A stretch of 64,000 nucleotides of DNA from JAABTL01 sp964465355. GTDB lineage: Bacteria > Deinococcota > Deinococci > Deinococcales > Trueperaceae. A model generated the notes under the pieces. It was not told the origin of the DNA. It made no database searches and saw nothing but the letters and a program-made list of their open reading frames with translations. Numbering within the stretch: position 1 is the first letter of the stretch; every line of letters begins with the position of its first letter. Location: positions 1-64,000 of the forward strand of contig CAYXJZ010000006.1 of assembly GCA_964465355.1 (NCBI GenBank), read 5' to 3'. A program made the position numbers and the translations under genes. Shown piece after piece: positions 25,689 through 35,187 of the stretch.

Positions 25689-26390
25689 ATGTACCGGATC
25701 ACACGCGCGACGATCGTGTTGCTGGCCTGCCTTGCTGCCCTGGCCGCCCATGGGCTGGCCGCTGGAGAAGACCCTTACCGCGCTAGCGGCGTCGAGCCCT
25801 TCTGGTCCATCAGCATGGGCCAGGGGCAGCTCACCCTGGACAGGGTGGACTTCGACCCGCGCAGCTTCCCGCTGCCGGAGCCGACGGTCACGCCCGATGG
25901 CCGCCGCTACGACCTGGATGAGCTGAGCGTGCGCATCATCCACGAGCGCTGCCACAACGCCATGAGCGGCGCTGCCTTCGCCGACCGCGTGCTCCTCGAG
26001 CTGGGCGAGGAGACCTTGGACGGTTGCGGCGGCGAGCCGTTGCCGCCCGAGACGCTGGCCGGCTCCCACTGGCTGCTTGAGACCTTGGATGGCGAGGCGA
26101 TCGACCTCGAGCGCATCCCCAGCCTGGTCATCGACGCTGCAGGGACGGCGGCCGGCTTCGACGGCTGCAACCACTTCAGCGGCGGCCTCGTCTTCGCCGA
26201 GGACGGCAGCGTCACGCAGGACGATCCAGGCGGCGTCTCCACCCTCATGGCCTGCATGGCCGAGCCGGGCAGGGTGTCCGAGGCCTTCAGGCAGGCCTTG
26301 ACCGAGGTCGACCGCTGGTGGTTCGAGGGTGACCGGCTGGTCCTGACTGCCCCGGACGGCGTCGTCGTCCACTTGCGTCAGACCTACTGA
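25689..26390 (+). CDS. Secreted META (HslJ-like) domain protein
   Basis: 233 residues with a signal peptide (ATIVLLACLAALAAHGLAAG). An N-terminal domain (YRASGVEPFWSISMG...) resembles COG3650-type secreted domains, and a C-terminal META domain spans about residues 118-233 (LAGSHWLLETLDGEAI; AGFDGCNHFSGGL; STLMACMAEPGR). META proteins such as HslJ are envelope stress or resistance factors. Paired Cys residues in the META part suggest a disulfide. The start is fixed by the signal peptide and the -10 box just upstream. Confidence 0.88.
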   Translation: MYRITRATIVLLACLAALAAHGLAAGEDPYRASGVEPFWSISMGQGQLTLDRVDFDPRSFPLPEPTVTPDGRRYDLDELSVRIIHERCHNAMSGAAFADRVLLELGEETLDGCGGEPLPPETLAGSHWLLETLDGEAIDLERIPSLVIDAAGTAAGFDGCNHFSGGLVFAEDGSVTQDDPGGVSTLMACMAEPGRVSEAFRQALTEVDRWWFEGDRLVLTAPDGVVVHLRQTY

Positions 26391-26495
26391 CATCAGAAGG
26401 CTCCTGCGCGCGGCTGAAGCCAAGATGAAGGCGCCGCCCTTGTGCGACCCTTCGCGGCTGCCCGAGAGTGGCGGCGGGTGTCACACGGAGGTGCC

Positions 26496-28630
26496 ATGAA
26501 CCGCGAACGTGATCCAAGGATGGTCGTCAGGCTGGTCGCCTTGGTGGTGGCCTTGGCGGTCGCTGCCTGTTCTGCTCCGCCACCGCCACCGTCTTCCACC
26601 CATGCTCGCCTGAACGGGGCCATCACGGTGGGGGTGGGTCTGGCCGCTGGCACTGGAACAGCCATCGGCCAGCGCCCTGACGCGGGCGCAGCAGCTCTGG
26701 ACGAGTTGCTGGCCGACTGGCAGATCGACGAATCGCTGCTCGACTTCGTGCCAGGCGACCTCATCGTGCGCTTCTCCCCCCGCGGCGCGCCGACCCTGGA
26801 CGGCGTCCCGGCCGGGGATGGCGCGTCGTCGGCAGGCGCGGCCGCACAGGTCGTCGACAGCGTCCAAGCCGCAGGCCTCGCCTTCGCGCATCAGCGCGCC
26901 CTCTCCGATACGGCGGCCCAGCTCTTCCGTGCCGGCGGTGTCCCCAGCCATGCCCAGACCCTGGCGGCCGTCCGTGAGCTCAACGCCCGCGACGACGTCA
27001 TCTACGCCCACCCCAACTACATCCTCCATGCGCTCGCGGTGCCGGACGACCCCAGCTACGATCTGCAGTGGCATTACCCGGCCATCAACCTGCCGGCGGC
27101 CTGGGACATCAGCACCGGCTCGAACAGCACGGTGGTGGCCGTCCTCGACACCGGCATCCTCTACAGCACCAACAACGTCGCCGCCCGCCATCCTGACCTC
27201 TCCAGCGGCCGGATCCTCCCCGGTTACGACTTCATATCCAGCCCCAGCAACGCGCTGGACGGCGACGGCAGGGACAACGACCCGCTCGACGTCTTCCCAG
27301 GCGGTGGCTACCACGGCTCGCACGTGGCCGGCACCATCGGAGCAGCTTCCGACAACGGTGTCGGGGTGGCCGGCGTGGACTGGCAGGCGAGGCTGGTCAA
27401 CGTGCGGGTGCTCGGCCAGCAGGGCGGCACCTTGGTCGACATCTACGAGGCCCTGCGCTGGGCGGCCGGCTTCCCCGTGGCGGGGGTGCCGAGCAACGCC
27501 CACCCGGCCGACGTCATCAACCTCAGCCTCGGCGGTGTCGGCCCCTGCATGCCGGCGATGCAAGAGGTGCTCAGCGCCGTGAGCCAGCAGGCCATCGTGG
27601 TCGTGGCTGCGGGCAACGACAACGTCAACGTCTCGCAGTCCTGGCCGGCGAGTTGCTCCGGCGTCATCACGGTCAGCGCCACCGATCGCCTCGGCGAACG
27701 CGCCTACTACGCCAACTACGGTTCGCGCATCGACGTCATGGCGCCCGGCGGCGCGATGGGCTCCATCGACGATCCCGACGGCGTGCTCAGCATCGGCTAC
27801 GACGCGACTTCCGGCCAGTTCGGTTACAGCTATATGCAAGGCACCTCCATGGCCGCTCCTCATGTGACGGGGGTGGTCGCCCTGATGAAGGCCATCGACG
27901 GCACCATCGACACGGCAGGCGCCCTCGAAGCCCTGCGCGCCAGCGCGACGCAGCTCGACAGCCTGGCCTGCCATGGCTACGGTGTGGACGAGCCCAGGTT
28001 CCTCGGCCCTGACGACTGCGGAGCCGGCCTCATCGATGCGGCTCTGGCCTTGGCCTACGTCGATGCCGGCCCCGGCCCGGGGCCTGGTCCAGGCGGTGGG
28101 CCCCTCGCCTTCGACCCCACCGTGCTCGACATGGGCTCCGCCATCATCGAGATGCCGTTCACCATCACCAACGTCAGCGCCTCGCCGCTATCGTGGTCGC
28201 TTGCCTTCTATGAGGCAGCGGTGGACAACCCTGCCATCATCCCTGGCGGGGCGTTCTACATCCCCTTCGCCTACCCCGATGAAGGCATGCTTCAGCCTGG
28301 TGAGAGCGTCGTCACGGCACTGGAGATCGACCGTGAGGTCCTGACCCTCGACGGCAACTACCAGATCCGCCTCATCTTCGACCTGGGTGCCGGTGAGGAA
28401 CAGATGCTGCTGGTGCGCTTCAGCAGGATCAGCGGCGGTGCGCCGGGCCTCACGGGACCGACCTACGTCGAATCCTATGTCTACGACAGCTTCGGCGACC
28501 TGGACCTCAGCGGTCAGCAATGGAGCAGCGGTGTCCTGAGCAGCTACTCCTTCGACGCCGAGCCTGGTGTGACCATCGTCGGCGCCTGGTCGGACGAGAA
28601 CGACAGCGGCACCATCGACGAAGGCGACTA
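26496..28630 (+). CDS. Subtilisin-like (S8) protease lipoprotein, 3' end lost in assembly gap
   Basis: At least 711 residues. A lipoprotein signal ends in VAAC. After a propeptide-like region (~residues 80-180) comes the S8 catalytic domain with Asp in VAVLDTGI (near 218), His in GYHGSHVAGT (near 274) and Ser in GTSMAAPHVTG (near 450). A Gly/Pro linker leads to a beta-rich C-terminal region that breaks off at the N run. The tail reads DENDSGTIDEGD, which may bind calcium or start a repeat. GGAGG lies before the ATG at 26496. Likely an exported protease anchored in the envelope. Confidence 0.93.
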
Positions 28631-28730
28631 NNNNNNNNNNNNNNNNNNNNNNNNNNNNNNNNNNNNNNNNNNNNNNNNNNNNNNNNNNNNNNNNNNNNNN
28701 NNNNNNNNNNNNNNNNNNNNNNNNNNNNNN
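28631..28730. other. Assembly gap, 100 N
   Basis: Exactly 100 N, the usual filler for a scaffold gap of unknown length. It removes the end of the protease gene and the upstream region of the DinB gene, so spacing across it should not be trusted. Confidence 0.98.
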
Positions 28731-28740
28731 TGGAGGCAGC

Positions 28741-29205
28741 ATGTCGAACGACATCCGTAGCGAGGACTTCAACGAGAACCTCTTCACCCTGCTCGAGGAG
28801 ACCTTCGAGAGGAACCGCGGCGCCTACCTCGACAAGGGTGCAGGCTGGTTCGCGACCTTGGAAGGCGTCTCCGCCGAGGAGGCTTCCAGGCCGGCGGGAC
28901 CTGAAGGCACCACCATCGCCGGCCAGGTGGCGCACACGCACTACTACATCGCCTCGCTCCTCGACGAGGCGGAAGGCAAGACCGTGACCTTCGACTGGCC
29001 GGGGAGCTGGCGGCAGAGCGAGGTGGATGGACCCGCTTGGGAAGCGCTCAAGCAAGACCTCACGGCGGTGTATGCGCGCGCCACCGCGCTGTTCCGCTCG
29101 GTCAAGTCCTGGAGCCAGGACCCGATGGGCATCGCCATGGTCATCTTGACGCACTCCGCCTACCACCTGGGTTCGGTACGGCAGATGATCAAGGTGGTTC
29201 GCTGA
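28741..29205 (+). CDS. DinB-superfamily protein
   Basis: 154-residue four-helix DinB/YfiT-like protein. Helix 2 carries QVAHTHYYIASLLDE and the C-terminal helix LTHSAYHLGSVRQMI, with His residues placed to bind a metal as in this superfamily. GGAGG at 28732-28736 precedes the ATG. DinB-like proteins include bacillithiol- or mycothiol-dependent transferases; which thiol, if any, is used cannot be read here. Confidence 0.87.
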   Translation: MSNDIRSEDFNENLFTLLEETFERNRGAYLDKGAGWFATLEGVSAEEASRPAGPEGTTIAGQVAHTHYYIASLLDEAEGKTVTFDWPGSWRQSEVDGPAWEALKQDLTAVYARATALFRSVKSWSQDPMGIAMVILTHSAYHLGSVRQMIKVVR

Positions 29206-29232
29206 GGACCGGCGACCCTCGGTCGCTACAGG

Positions 29233-29263
29233 GTGCTGGCCACGATCTCGCCGTGGCCAGCAC
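29233..29263. terminator. Bidirectional hairpin terminator
   Basis: A perfect 12-bp inverted repeat, GTGCTGGCCACG (29233-29244) with CGTGGCCAGCAC (29252-29263), loop 7 nt, lies between two converging genes and touches the stop of the minus-strand one. Confidence 0.8.
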
Positions 29264-29971
29264 TCATGGCTTCTGCCACTCCATCACCAAGAAGTAGGGG
29301 ACGCGCAGGTAGCGAGCGCGGCGCTCAGGATCACCGCCCTGGGGTGCAGGCTCGTCGAAGTGGCGGAGTTCCAGCCCCTGCGCCAGCAGCAGCGACATGT
29401 AGCGACTCAGAGGCCGATGCCAGTTCAGGATGCGGATACCTGACCACGCCGCCCAGTCGGCACGTTCCTCCAGGTAGCGGTCGAGCACGAAGCGTGCCTG
29501 GCCATCGGGGTCCCGCAACCACCCGCCTTGGGGTGTTGCGCTGGTGAATCCGGTCAGGTTGGCGATCAGCAGGCTGCCGCCTGGGCGCAGGACGCGGGCC
29601 ATCTCGCGGATGGCCGACTCGACGTCGGGGATGTCGATGAGGCTGAGGTAGCTGACCACCAGATCGAAGCTGCCGTCGGCGAAGGCCAGGCTCTCCGCAC
29701 GTCCGAGCAGGTAGTCGCCGTCCGGGTGCCTCCTACGTGCTTCGTCGAGCAGGGCAGGCGTCGGGTCGACGCCGGTGGTCTGGATGCCCTCCGCCTCGAG
29801 CATCCTGCAGAAGCGCCCCTCGCCGCAGCCCACGTCAAGGGCCTTGCTGAAGCCGCGTCCACGGCTGCGCGCCAGCATGGGTGCATCGAGCACGAACCTC
29901 CGTCCGTAATCGCCACCATCTGCCATGCCGGCGATCCATGCTGCCGCCGACGCATCCCAACCGTTCGACAT
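29264..29971 (-). CDS. Class I SAM-dependent methyltransferase
   Basis: 235 residues, Methyltransf_11-like. Motif I is LDVGCGEGRFCRML, then VDPTPALLDEA, motif II FDLVVSYLSLIDIPD and the post-II MARVLRPGGSLLIAN. A small-molecule or lipid substrate is likely. The ATG at 29971 follows GGAGGAGG, which is a better start than codons further upstream. It is transcribed away from the large lipoprotein gene. Confidence 0.9.
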   Translation of the reverse strand: MSNGWDASAAAWIAGMADGGDYGRRFVLDAPMLARSRGRGFSKALDVGCGEGRFCRMLEAEGIQTTGVDPTPALLDEARRRHPDGDYLLGRAESLAFADGSFDLVVSYLSLIDIPDVESAIREMARVLRPGGSLLIANLTGFTSATPQGGWLRDPDGQARFVLDRYLEERADWAAWSGIRILNWHRPLSRYMSLLLAQGLELRHFDEPAPQGGDPERRARYLRVPYFLVMEWQKP

Positions 29972-30093
29972 CTCGGCCTCCTCCGCCGACTCGGCGCGGC
30001 CCGATGGCCGCGCGCGAACGGACACCTTATGCCGCTGCTCGCGCACCGAGCAACGTGCATGCCCTGCGACCGCGAGGCCGGGCCCGTGTCACC

Positions 30094-32226
30094 ATGGCCG
30101 CCATGAAGCCTTCTCGGCGGCTGCTCGGATGGTTGGCCGTCTCCTTGCTGGCGGCGGCCTTGGCGGGCTGCGCGCCTGGAGCAACGCAGGAGACGGCTCC
30201 CGCTGACGGCCAGGCACCCGCAGGTCGCGCCGGGCCCGGGATCGCCGACGATCCAGGCCAGCCGTCCGTCCTTGCGCAGCCGGCCGAGGCCCCAGACGTG
30301 GTCATCTTCCTCTTCTCGGGCAAGTGCTCGGGTTTCTGCGAGCAGCCAGACGACAACCGCGACTCGCTGGCGCAGGACAGCGCACCCACGCTGCAGGCCT
30401 ACCTCGAGGAAGCCGGGCTGAGCGTGCAGGTGCAGAACTACCGCGCCCACCTGTACGACGATCCGCAGCGTGGCTTCGGCTTCCTCCAGGCGCTGCTCGA
30501 CCTCGACCGGATCCACGCCGACTGGGTCGAAGGTGTGGACCAGCCGACGCAGCTGGTGCTGATGGGCTACTCCCATGGCACCCAGTTCGCCCACCTGTTG
30601 GCGATGGAGCGGCCCGATGTGCCCTTCGCCGCCTCGGTGCTGTTCGACTCCATCTGCTTCGGCTTCGACCTGCACCACGCAGAGGCCTACCTGCGCGAGC
30701 TGAGGGACGGGCAGGGGTTGGACGGCGATCCAGCGGTCCTGGGTTGCAAGGTGCTGCCGGTACCAGGCCGCGGCGCCCTCGACGTCGGCGACGTGGTGCC
30801 CTTCAACGTGGCCGAGGCCATGGAGGTGTGGAGCTACGGCTTCCGCGAGAGCGGCCTGGTGCGTGACGTGACGCTCAACGCCAGGCCGGACGGCAGCCAG
30901 GACGGCCTCACGCGGCTGCTGGCGCTGGACGAGGGGCACTCCGCCATCGCCCGCCCCGGCTCCCTCGGCTTCGCTCGTGCCCTGGACTGGCTGAGGGGCG
31001 TACTGCTGAGGCCGCCCGACGAGGCAGCTCCCTCCGCAGTGCCGGAGCGGCTCTGGCCGGCTGCGCCGGTCATGGAGGTGCTCGACCTCTTCCAGGAGGA
31101 CACGCCCTTCTTCAAGCAGAGCTCGACCGGCTGGGTGGAGGTGGACAGGGAGAGCTACGTCTTCGGTGATCGCTCGCTGCTGCTCGGCGTGGCAGGCAGT
31201 GAAGGGCAGTTGAACCTGCGCGCCGTTGGCCTTGATCCCGTTGACCTGCGGGATCGGCACCTCATGCTCTGGTTGCGCGTCGACGGCTACGCCAACATGC
31301 TCCACGCCACGGTGGCGCTCAGCTCCGATGACTTCAGGAGCTTCCACAGCTACCAGGTGGCCGAGGGCGGTCTCGATCCAAGCCAGCGCCTCGGCCAGGA
31401 CGGTGAATGGCACGTCATCACCATCGACCTGACCGCCCCCTTGACGCGCAACGGCGAGCTGGACCTGGCCGAGGTCACGGGTATGCAGCTGTCCCTGGCT
31501 GCGCTGGGCGAGGACGCCGTGAGCATGCACGTCAACGGCCTGGCCACCATGCCGCGGCCTGAGCGGGGCTCGGTGACGGTGGTCTTCGACGACGCCCGCG
31601 ACTCGGTCTTCACGCTGGCCAGGCCCGTCATGGAGGCACTGGGCTTGCGCGCCTCTGTGTCGGTCATCGCCGACCTGGCCGGCCAGGAAGGCTTCATGAC
31701 GGTGGATCAGATGCGCGAGCTGGAGGGGACATACGGCTGGGAGGTCATCGCCCACCACCACAGCGAGCTGGATCTGGCGTCTGCCTTCGACGAGCTGCCG
31801 ACCGAGGCGCTGGTCGCCGAGTTGGAGGCGGTCAGAGGGTGGATGTCGGTGCTCGGCTTCGTCCGGGGGGCCGGCCATGTGGCCTACCCCTTCGGGCGCA
31901 TCGACAGGCAGGCCATCGACGTGGTCGCCGGCAGCTTCACCTCGGGACGGACGGTGGCGCGCAGCGTCGGGATGGAGACGTGGCCGCCTGCCGATCCCTA
32001 CAGGCTGCGCGCCTTCAGTGTGCGTGACGCCGACTCGGTCGAACGCCTACTCGGTCTCATCGATCAGGCCGAGGCAGGCCACGGCTGGTTGATCCTTGTC
32101 TTCCACCAACTCGTTGACGCTGCCGAGGCCGGTCACGAGACCTTCTACACGCTGACGGACTTCCGCACGGTCATGGAGCACCTGGCTCGCGCCGATGTCG
32201 ATGTCGTGCTGCTGTCCGATCGCTGA
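30094..32226 (+). CDS. Lipoprotein fusing an alpha/beta-hydrolase-like domain, a sandwich domain and a NodB deacetylase domain
   Basis: 710 residues. A lipoprotein signal ends in LAGC. Residues ~65-310 look like an alpha/beta-hydrolase domain with nucleophile-elbow LMGYSHGTQFAHLL (Ser near 160). A beta-sandwich, carbohydrate-binding-like region follows (~330-485). The C-terminal part (~490-710) is a NodB polysaccharide deacetylase domain: VTVVFDDARDS gives the catalytic and metal Asp pair, and HVAYPFGR matches motif 3. In motif 2 the usual HxxxH appears as AHHHSELD, with Glu where the second metal His is expected. Two ATGs (30094, 30103) are possible. A role in trimming an exported glycan or ester-substituted polymer is inferred. 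Confidence 0.8.
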   Translation: MAAMKPSRRLLGWLAVSLLAAALAGCAPGATQETAPADGQAPAGRAGPGIADDPGQPSVLAQPAEAPDVVIFLFSGKCSGFCEQPDDNRDSLAQDSAPTLQAYLEEAGLSVQVQNYRAHLYDDPQRGFGFLQALLDLDRIHADWVEGVDQPTQLVLMGYSHGTQFAHLLAMERPDVPFAASVLFDSICFGFDLHHAEAYLRELRDGQGLDGDPAVLGCKVLPVPGRGALDVGDVVPFNVAEAMEVWSYGFRESGLVRDVTLNARPDGSQDGLTRLLALDEGHSAIARPGSLGFARALDWLRGVLLRPPDEAAPSAVPERLWPAAPVMEVLDLFQEDTPFFKQSSTGWVEVDRESYVFGDRSLLLGVAGSEGQLNLRAVGLDPVDLRDRHLMLWLRVDGYANMLHATVALSSDDFRSFHSYQVAEGGLDPSQRLGQDGEWHVITIDLTAPLTRNGELDLAEVTGMQLSLAALGEDAVSMHVNGLATMPRPERGSVTVVFDDARDSVFTLARPVMEALGLRASVSVIADLAGQEGFMTVDQMRELEGTYGWEVIAHHHSELDLASAFDELPTEALVAELEAVRGWMSVLGFVRGAGHVAYPFGRIDRQAIDVVAGSFTSGRTVARSVGMETWPPADPYRLRAFSVRDADSVERLLGLIDQAEAGHGWLILVFHQLVDAAEAGHETFYTLTDFRTVMEHLARADVDVVLLSDR

Positions 32227-32272
32227 GCCGTCCGAGCACCGAGCGCCGTCGGGCCCCGCCTTCCTCCGATGC

Positions 32273-32803
32273 TCAGAAGGCCAGCGATGGCAGAGCTCCT
32301 TCGTGGCTCAGCAGCCAGCGCTTGCGCGGCAGGCCGCCTGCGTAGCCGGTCAGGCTTCCGTCACTACCCGTCACCCGGTGGCAAGGCACCACCAGGCTGA
32401 TGGGGTTGGCGCCGACCGCTGCGCCGACGGCGCGCACGGCGGCCTCCTTGTCCAGCCGCTGCGCCAGCGAGCCGTAGCTGAGCGTGGTGCCAGCGGGGAT
32501 GCTCTCCAGCGCGGCCCACACCTGGGTCTGGAAGTCGGTGCCAGCCAGCAGCTTGGGGATGCCGTCAAGGGCGTCGAGGCGGCCGGCGAAGTAGGCGTCC
32601 AGCCGCTCGTCTGCGGAGGCCGGCGGTGCGCCTTCGTGGTTCTCCACCCATGCCCCTTGGCGCCTGAGCCAGCGCTGCAGGCGTTCCACGTTGTCGTCGA
32701 AGTCGAGGAAGCGCAGACGGCCCTGCTGGTCGAAGAGCAGCGCGATGGCGCCAAGCGGGCTGGGGTGGCGGTGGGCGCGCAGCCGGGTGGTGGCCTCAGT
32801 CAT
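32273..32803 (-). CDS. ogt: Methylated-DNA-protein cysteine methyltransferase
   Basis: 176-residue suicide enzyme that removes methyl groups from O6-alkylguanine. The active site PCHRV is intact, with the helix-turn-helix wing GTTLSYGSLAQRL before it and the ISLVVPCHRVTGSDG context after the Asn hinge. AAGGAGG lies 8 nt before the ATG at 32803, which overlaps the end of the Ada/AlkA-type gene by 8 nt, so both repair enzymes are made together. Confidence 0.95.
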   Translation of the reverse strand: MTEATTRLRAHRHPSPLGAIALLFDQQGRLRFLDFDDNVERLQRWLRRQGAWVENHEGAPPASADERLDAYFAGRLDALDGIPKLLAGTDFQTQVWAALESIPAGTTLSYGSLAQRLDKEAAVRAVGAAVGANPISLVVPCHRVTGSDGSLTGYAGGLPRKRWLLSHEGALPSLAF

Positions 32804-34382
32804 GGGCATCTCCTCCTTGGCCATGGGCCGGGACAGGGGTGGGTTGCAGCGAGGCCCAGAGGTGGTTGGCGGCGTAGGCGCGCCATGGCCGCCAGGCCTC
32901 GGCCCTGGCCAGCAGCTCGGCGGTGCTCGGTCGCCGCCCGAAGGCGCCCTCCATGGCTCGCCGCAGGCCGACGTCGGCAGCGGGGAAGGCGTCAGGCTCG
33001 CGCAGTGCCCGCATGGCCACGTACTGGGCCGTCCACTCGCCCACGCCTGGGAGGGCGCGCAGGCGCCCGACGGTGTCGGCCAGGTCGCTCTGGCTGCTGA
33101 GCAGGTCGGGATCGTCCCGCAGGGCTCGTGCCAGGTGGACGATGGCCGAGGCGCGTGCGCCAGGCATCATGCCAAGGTCGGCCACGTCGGAGACGGCCAG
33201 TTGTGCGGGAAGGGGGAAGAGGTGGCTCAAGCCCATGGCCAGGATCCCCGGCTCATGCACGGGGCTGCCGAAGGCGTGCACCAGCCTGACCGCCTGTTGG
33301 GTGGCCGAGACCACGGTGACCTGCTGGCCGAGGATCGCCCGCACCGCCAGCTCGAAGCCGTCCCAGGCGCCCGGCGCGCGCAAGCCAGGGTTCGCCTCGA
33401 CCAGGGGCGCCAGGAAGGGATCGAGCGCAAGGTGCTCGGCGATGGGCTGCGGATCGGCGCTCAGGTCGAAGAGCCTGCGCACGCGCGTCACCACCCGCGG
33501 CAAGGCGCCAAGCGCCTGGTTGGGGAGCAGGATGTCGAGGCGCAAGCGCCTGCCGGCTTCACGCCGCAACCTGACGGCACCGCTGAGCGCAGTCGGCGCA
33601 GCATCGCCCGGCAGCGCCGCTTGAGCGGTTGCTCGGTCGAGCAAGGGTCTAAGATCCAGCGTCCTGCTGTAGCTGTCGCCTTCCATGCGCTCGACCCCAG
33701 GCATGGCGCGGCCGGCCAGGTAGGCCAGCAGCGCCTCGACGTCGTGGGGCGGGCGGTAGTTCAGGCGCAGGCTCAGTGCGCAGCTCGGCGCAGCGGTGCT
33801 GCTCGGTGCGCCTCCTCGTGCCGCCGCCTGGCGCCGGAGGATGCGGGGCGGGTCGCGGTAGAGGTCACGGAACACCTCGTTGAAGCGCCGCACACTGCCG
33901 TAGCCGGCGGCTAGCGCCACCTCGGCCAAGGGCATGTCGGTCTCGTGCAGCAGCTGCTTGGCCAGGTTCACCCGCCGTGCCTGCGCCACCTCGACCGGGG
34001 TGGCGCCAAGGTGCCTGACGAAGAGGCGGCGCAGCTGCCGAGCGCTGAGGTGCACGCGCTCGGCCAGCTGCTCCACCCCGACCTCGTCCATCACGCCGTC
34101 CTCGATCAGCGCAAGGGCGCGACGCACCTGGCGCGACCCGCCTGGCTGGAGGGCAAGGTCGGGCGCCGTCTCCGGCCTGCAGCGAAGGCAAGGCCGGAAG
34201 CCGGAGGCCTGCGCTGCCGCCGCCGTGGGGAAGAAGACCACCCGGTCGAAGCGGGCGGTGCGGGCCGGGCAGGTGGGTCGGCAGTACACGCCGGTGCTGC
34301 GCACGCCGTAGAACACCCGCCCGTCGAAGCGGGCGTCGCGACTGGCCAGCGCACGGTACATGGCTTCCGGGCTGAGGTCCAT
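32796..34382 (-). CDS. Ada-type zinc/AraC regulator fused to AlkA 3-methyladenine glycosylase
   Basis: 528 residues. The N-terminal Ada zinc domain has all four Cys (Cys34, Cys38, Cys65, Cys68), so it can take methyl groups from phosphotriesters. An AraC helix-turn-helix follows (VHLSARQLRRLFVRHLG and VALAAGYGSVRRFNEVFR). The C-terminal ~290 residues are AlkA: helix-hairpin-helix LPGVGEWTAQYVAMRA and the catalytic Asp in AFPAADVGL. The O6-methylguanine domain of Ada is absent and is supplied by the overlapping ogt gene. The ATG at 34382 is chosen by domain start. It probably senses methylation and activates its own operon. Confidence 0.94.
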   Translation of the reverse strand: MDLSPEAMYRALASRDARFDGRVFYGVRSTGVYCRPTCPARTARFDRVVFFPTAAAAQASGFRPCLRCRPETAPDLALQPGGSRQVRRALALIEDGVMDEVGVEQLAERVHLSARQLRRLFVRHLGATPVEVAQARRVNLAKQLLHETDMPLAEVALAAGYGSVRRFNEVFRDLYRDPPRILRRQAAARGGAPSSTAAPSCALSLRLNYRPPHDVEALLAYLAGRAMPGVERMEGDSYSRTLDLRPLLDRATAQAALPGDAAPTALSGAVRLRREAGRRLRLDILLPNQALGALPRVVTRVRRLFDLSADPQPIAEHLALDPFLAPLVEANPGLRAPGAWDGFELAVRAILGQQVTVVSATQQAVRLVHAFGSPVHEPGILAMGLSHLFPLPAQLAVSDVADLGMMPGARASAIVHLARALRDDPDLLSSQSDLADTVGRLRALPGVGEWTAQYVAMRALREPDAFPAADVGLRRAMEGAFGRRPSTAELLARAEAWRPWRAYAANHLWASLQPTPVPAHGQGGDAHD

Positions 34383-34474
34383 GCACCCATCATGCCCCCG
34401 GATCGGCTGGCGTTCTGGCGGAGAACGGACATCATGGCGGCGCACCTAGCCATCCCCATGCTCGGCCGATCCGG

Positions 34475-34480
34475 TAGACT
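34475..34480 (+). promoter_or_regulatory. -10 box of the aquaporin-like gene
   Basis: TAGACT, leaving a leader of about 50 nt before the ATG at 34541. Confidence 0.4.
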
Positions 34481-34540
34481 CTCATCGAATCCTCAGACGG
34501 CAGCCGCCGCCTGGAAGCTCACTGGAGGCCTCGAACGCTC

Positions 34541-35173
34541 ATGCGCGCATACCTCATGGAGTTCATCGGTACCTTCTTCCTCGTCCTCACCATCGGTCTG
34601 GTGGTCGTGCAAGGCGTCGCCATGGCGCCCTTGGCCATCGGCTTCGCCTTGATGGTCATGGTCTACGCCGGCGGGCACGTCTCCGGCGCGCACTACAACC
34701 CCGCTGTGAGCTTGGGCGCCGTCATGCGTGGGGCCCTGCCGAGCAAGGAGCTGCTGCCCTACTGGCTCTCGCAGCTGCTCGGCGCTGTGCTCGCCGCCTT
34801 GGTCGCCCGCTGGTTGGCTGGCGGCGCCTTCACCGTGGCCCCTGGCGCCGACGTGGGCTGGTTCGCGGCGCTGGGCGTCGAGTTCCTCTTCACCTTCGCG
34901 CTGGTCTCCGTCGTGCTGGCATCTGCCACCGCCAAGGGCACCAAGGGCAACTCCTTCTATGGTCTCGCCATCGGCAGCACCGTGATGGTGGGAGCCTTCG
35001 CTGGCGGCGCCATCTCGGGCGGCGCCTTCAACCCGGCCGTGGGCCTTGGCGCCGTGCTGGTGGACGCCTTCTCGGGTGGCGGCATCGGCCACGTGTGGCT
35101 CTACCTGGTCGGGCCCTTGCTCGGTGCGGTGGCCGCGGCAGCCAGCTTCACCTTCCTCCACCCTGAGGGCTGA
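34541..35173 (+). CDS. MIP/aquaporin-family channel with atypical filter
   Basis: 210-residue membrane channel with six helices and two NPA half-helices, GAHYNPAVSLG and GGAFNPAVGLG. In classic aquaporins and glycerol channels the second NPA is followed by the Arg of the selectivity filter (NPAR); here it is Val. That should change what passes, perhaps to a larger or neutral solute. Length is short but complete. No clear operon partner; the next gene downstream has its own riboswitch. Confidence 0.92.
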   Translation: MRAYLMEFIGTFFLVLTIGLVVVQGVAMAPLAIGFALMVMVYAGGHVSGAHYNPAVSLGAVMRGALPSKELLPYWLSQLLGAVLAALVARWLAGGAFTVAPGADVGWFAALGVEFLFTFALVSVVLASATAKGTKGNSFYGLAIGSTVMVGAFAGGAISGGAFNPAVGLGAVLVDAFSGGGIGHVWLYLVGPLLGAVAAAASFTFLHPEG

Positions 35174-35187
35174 ACCGGACCGCGTGC

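Noticed and set aside
28631..28730. Possible frameshift or read-through joining the protease to the DinB gene
   Set aside because: The open frame only crosses the N run because N translates without stops; the gap length is artificial.
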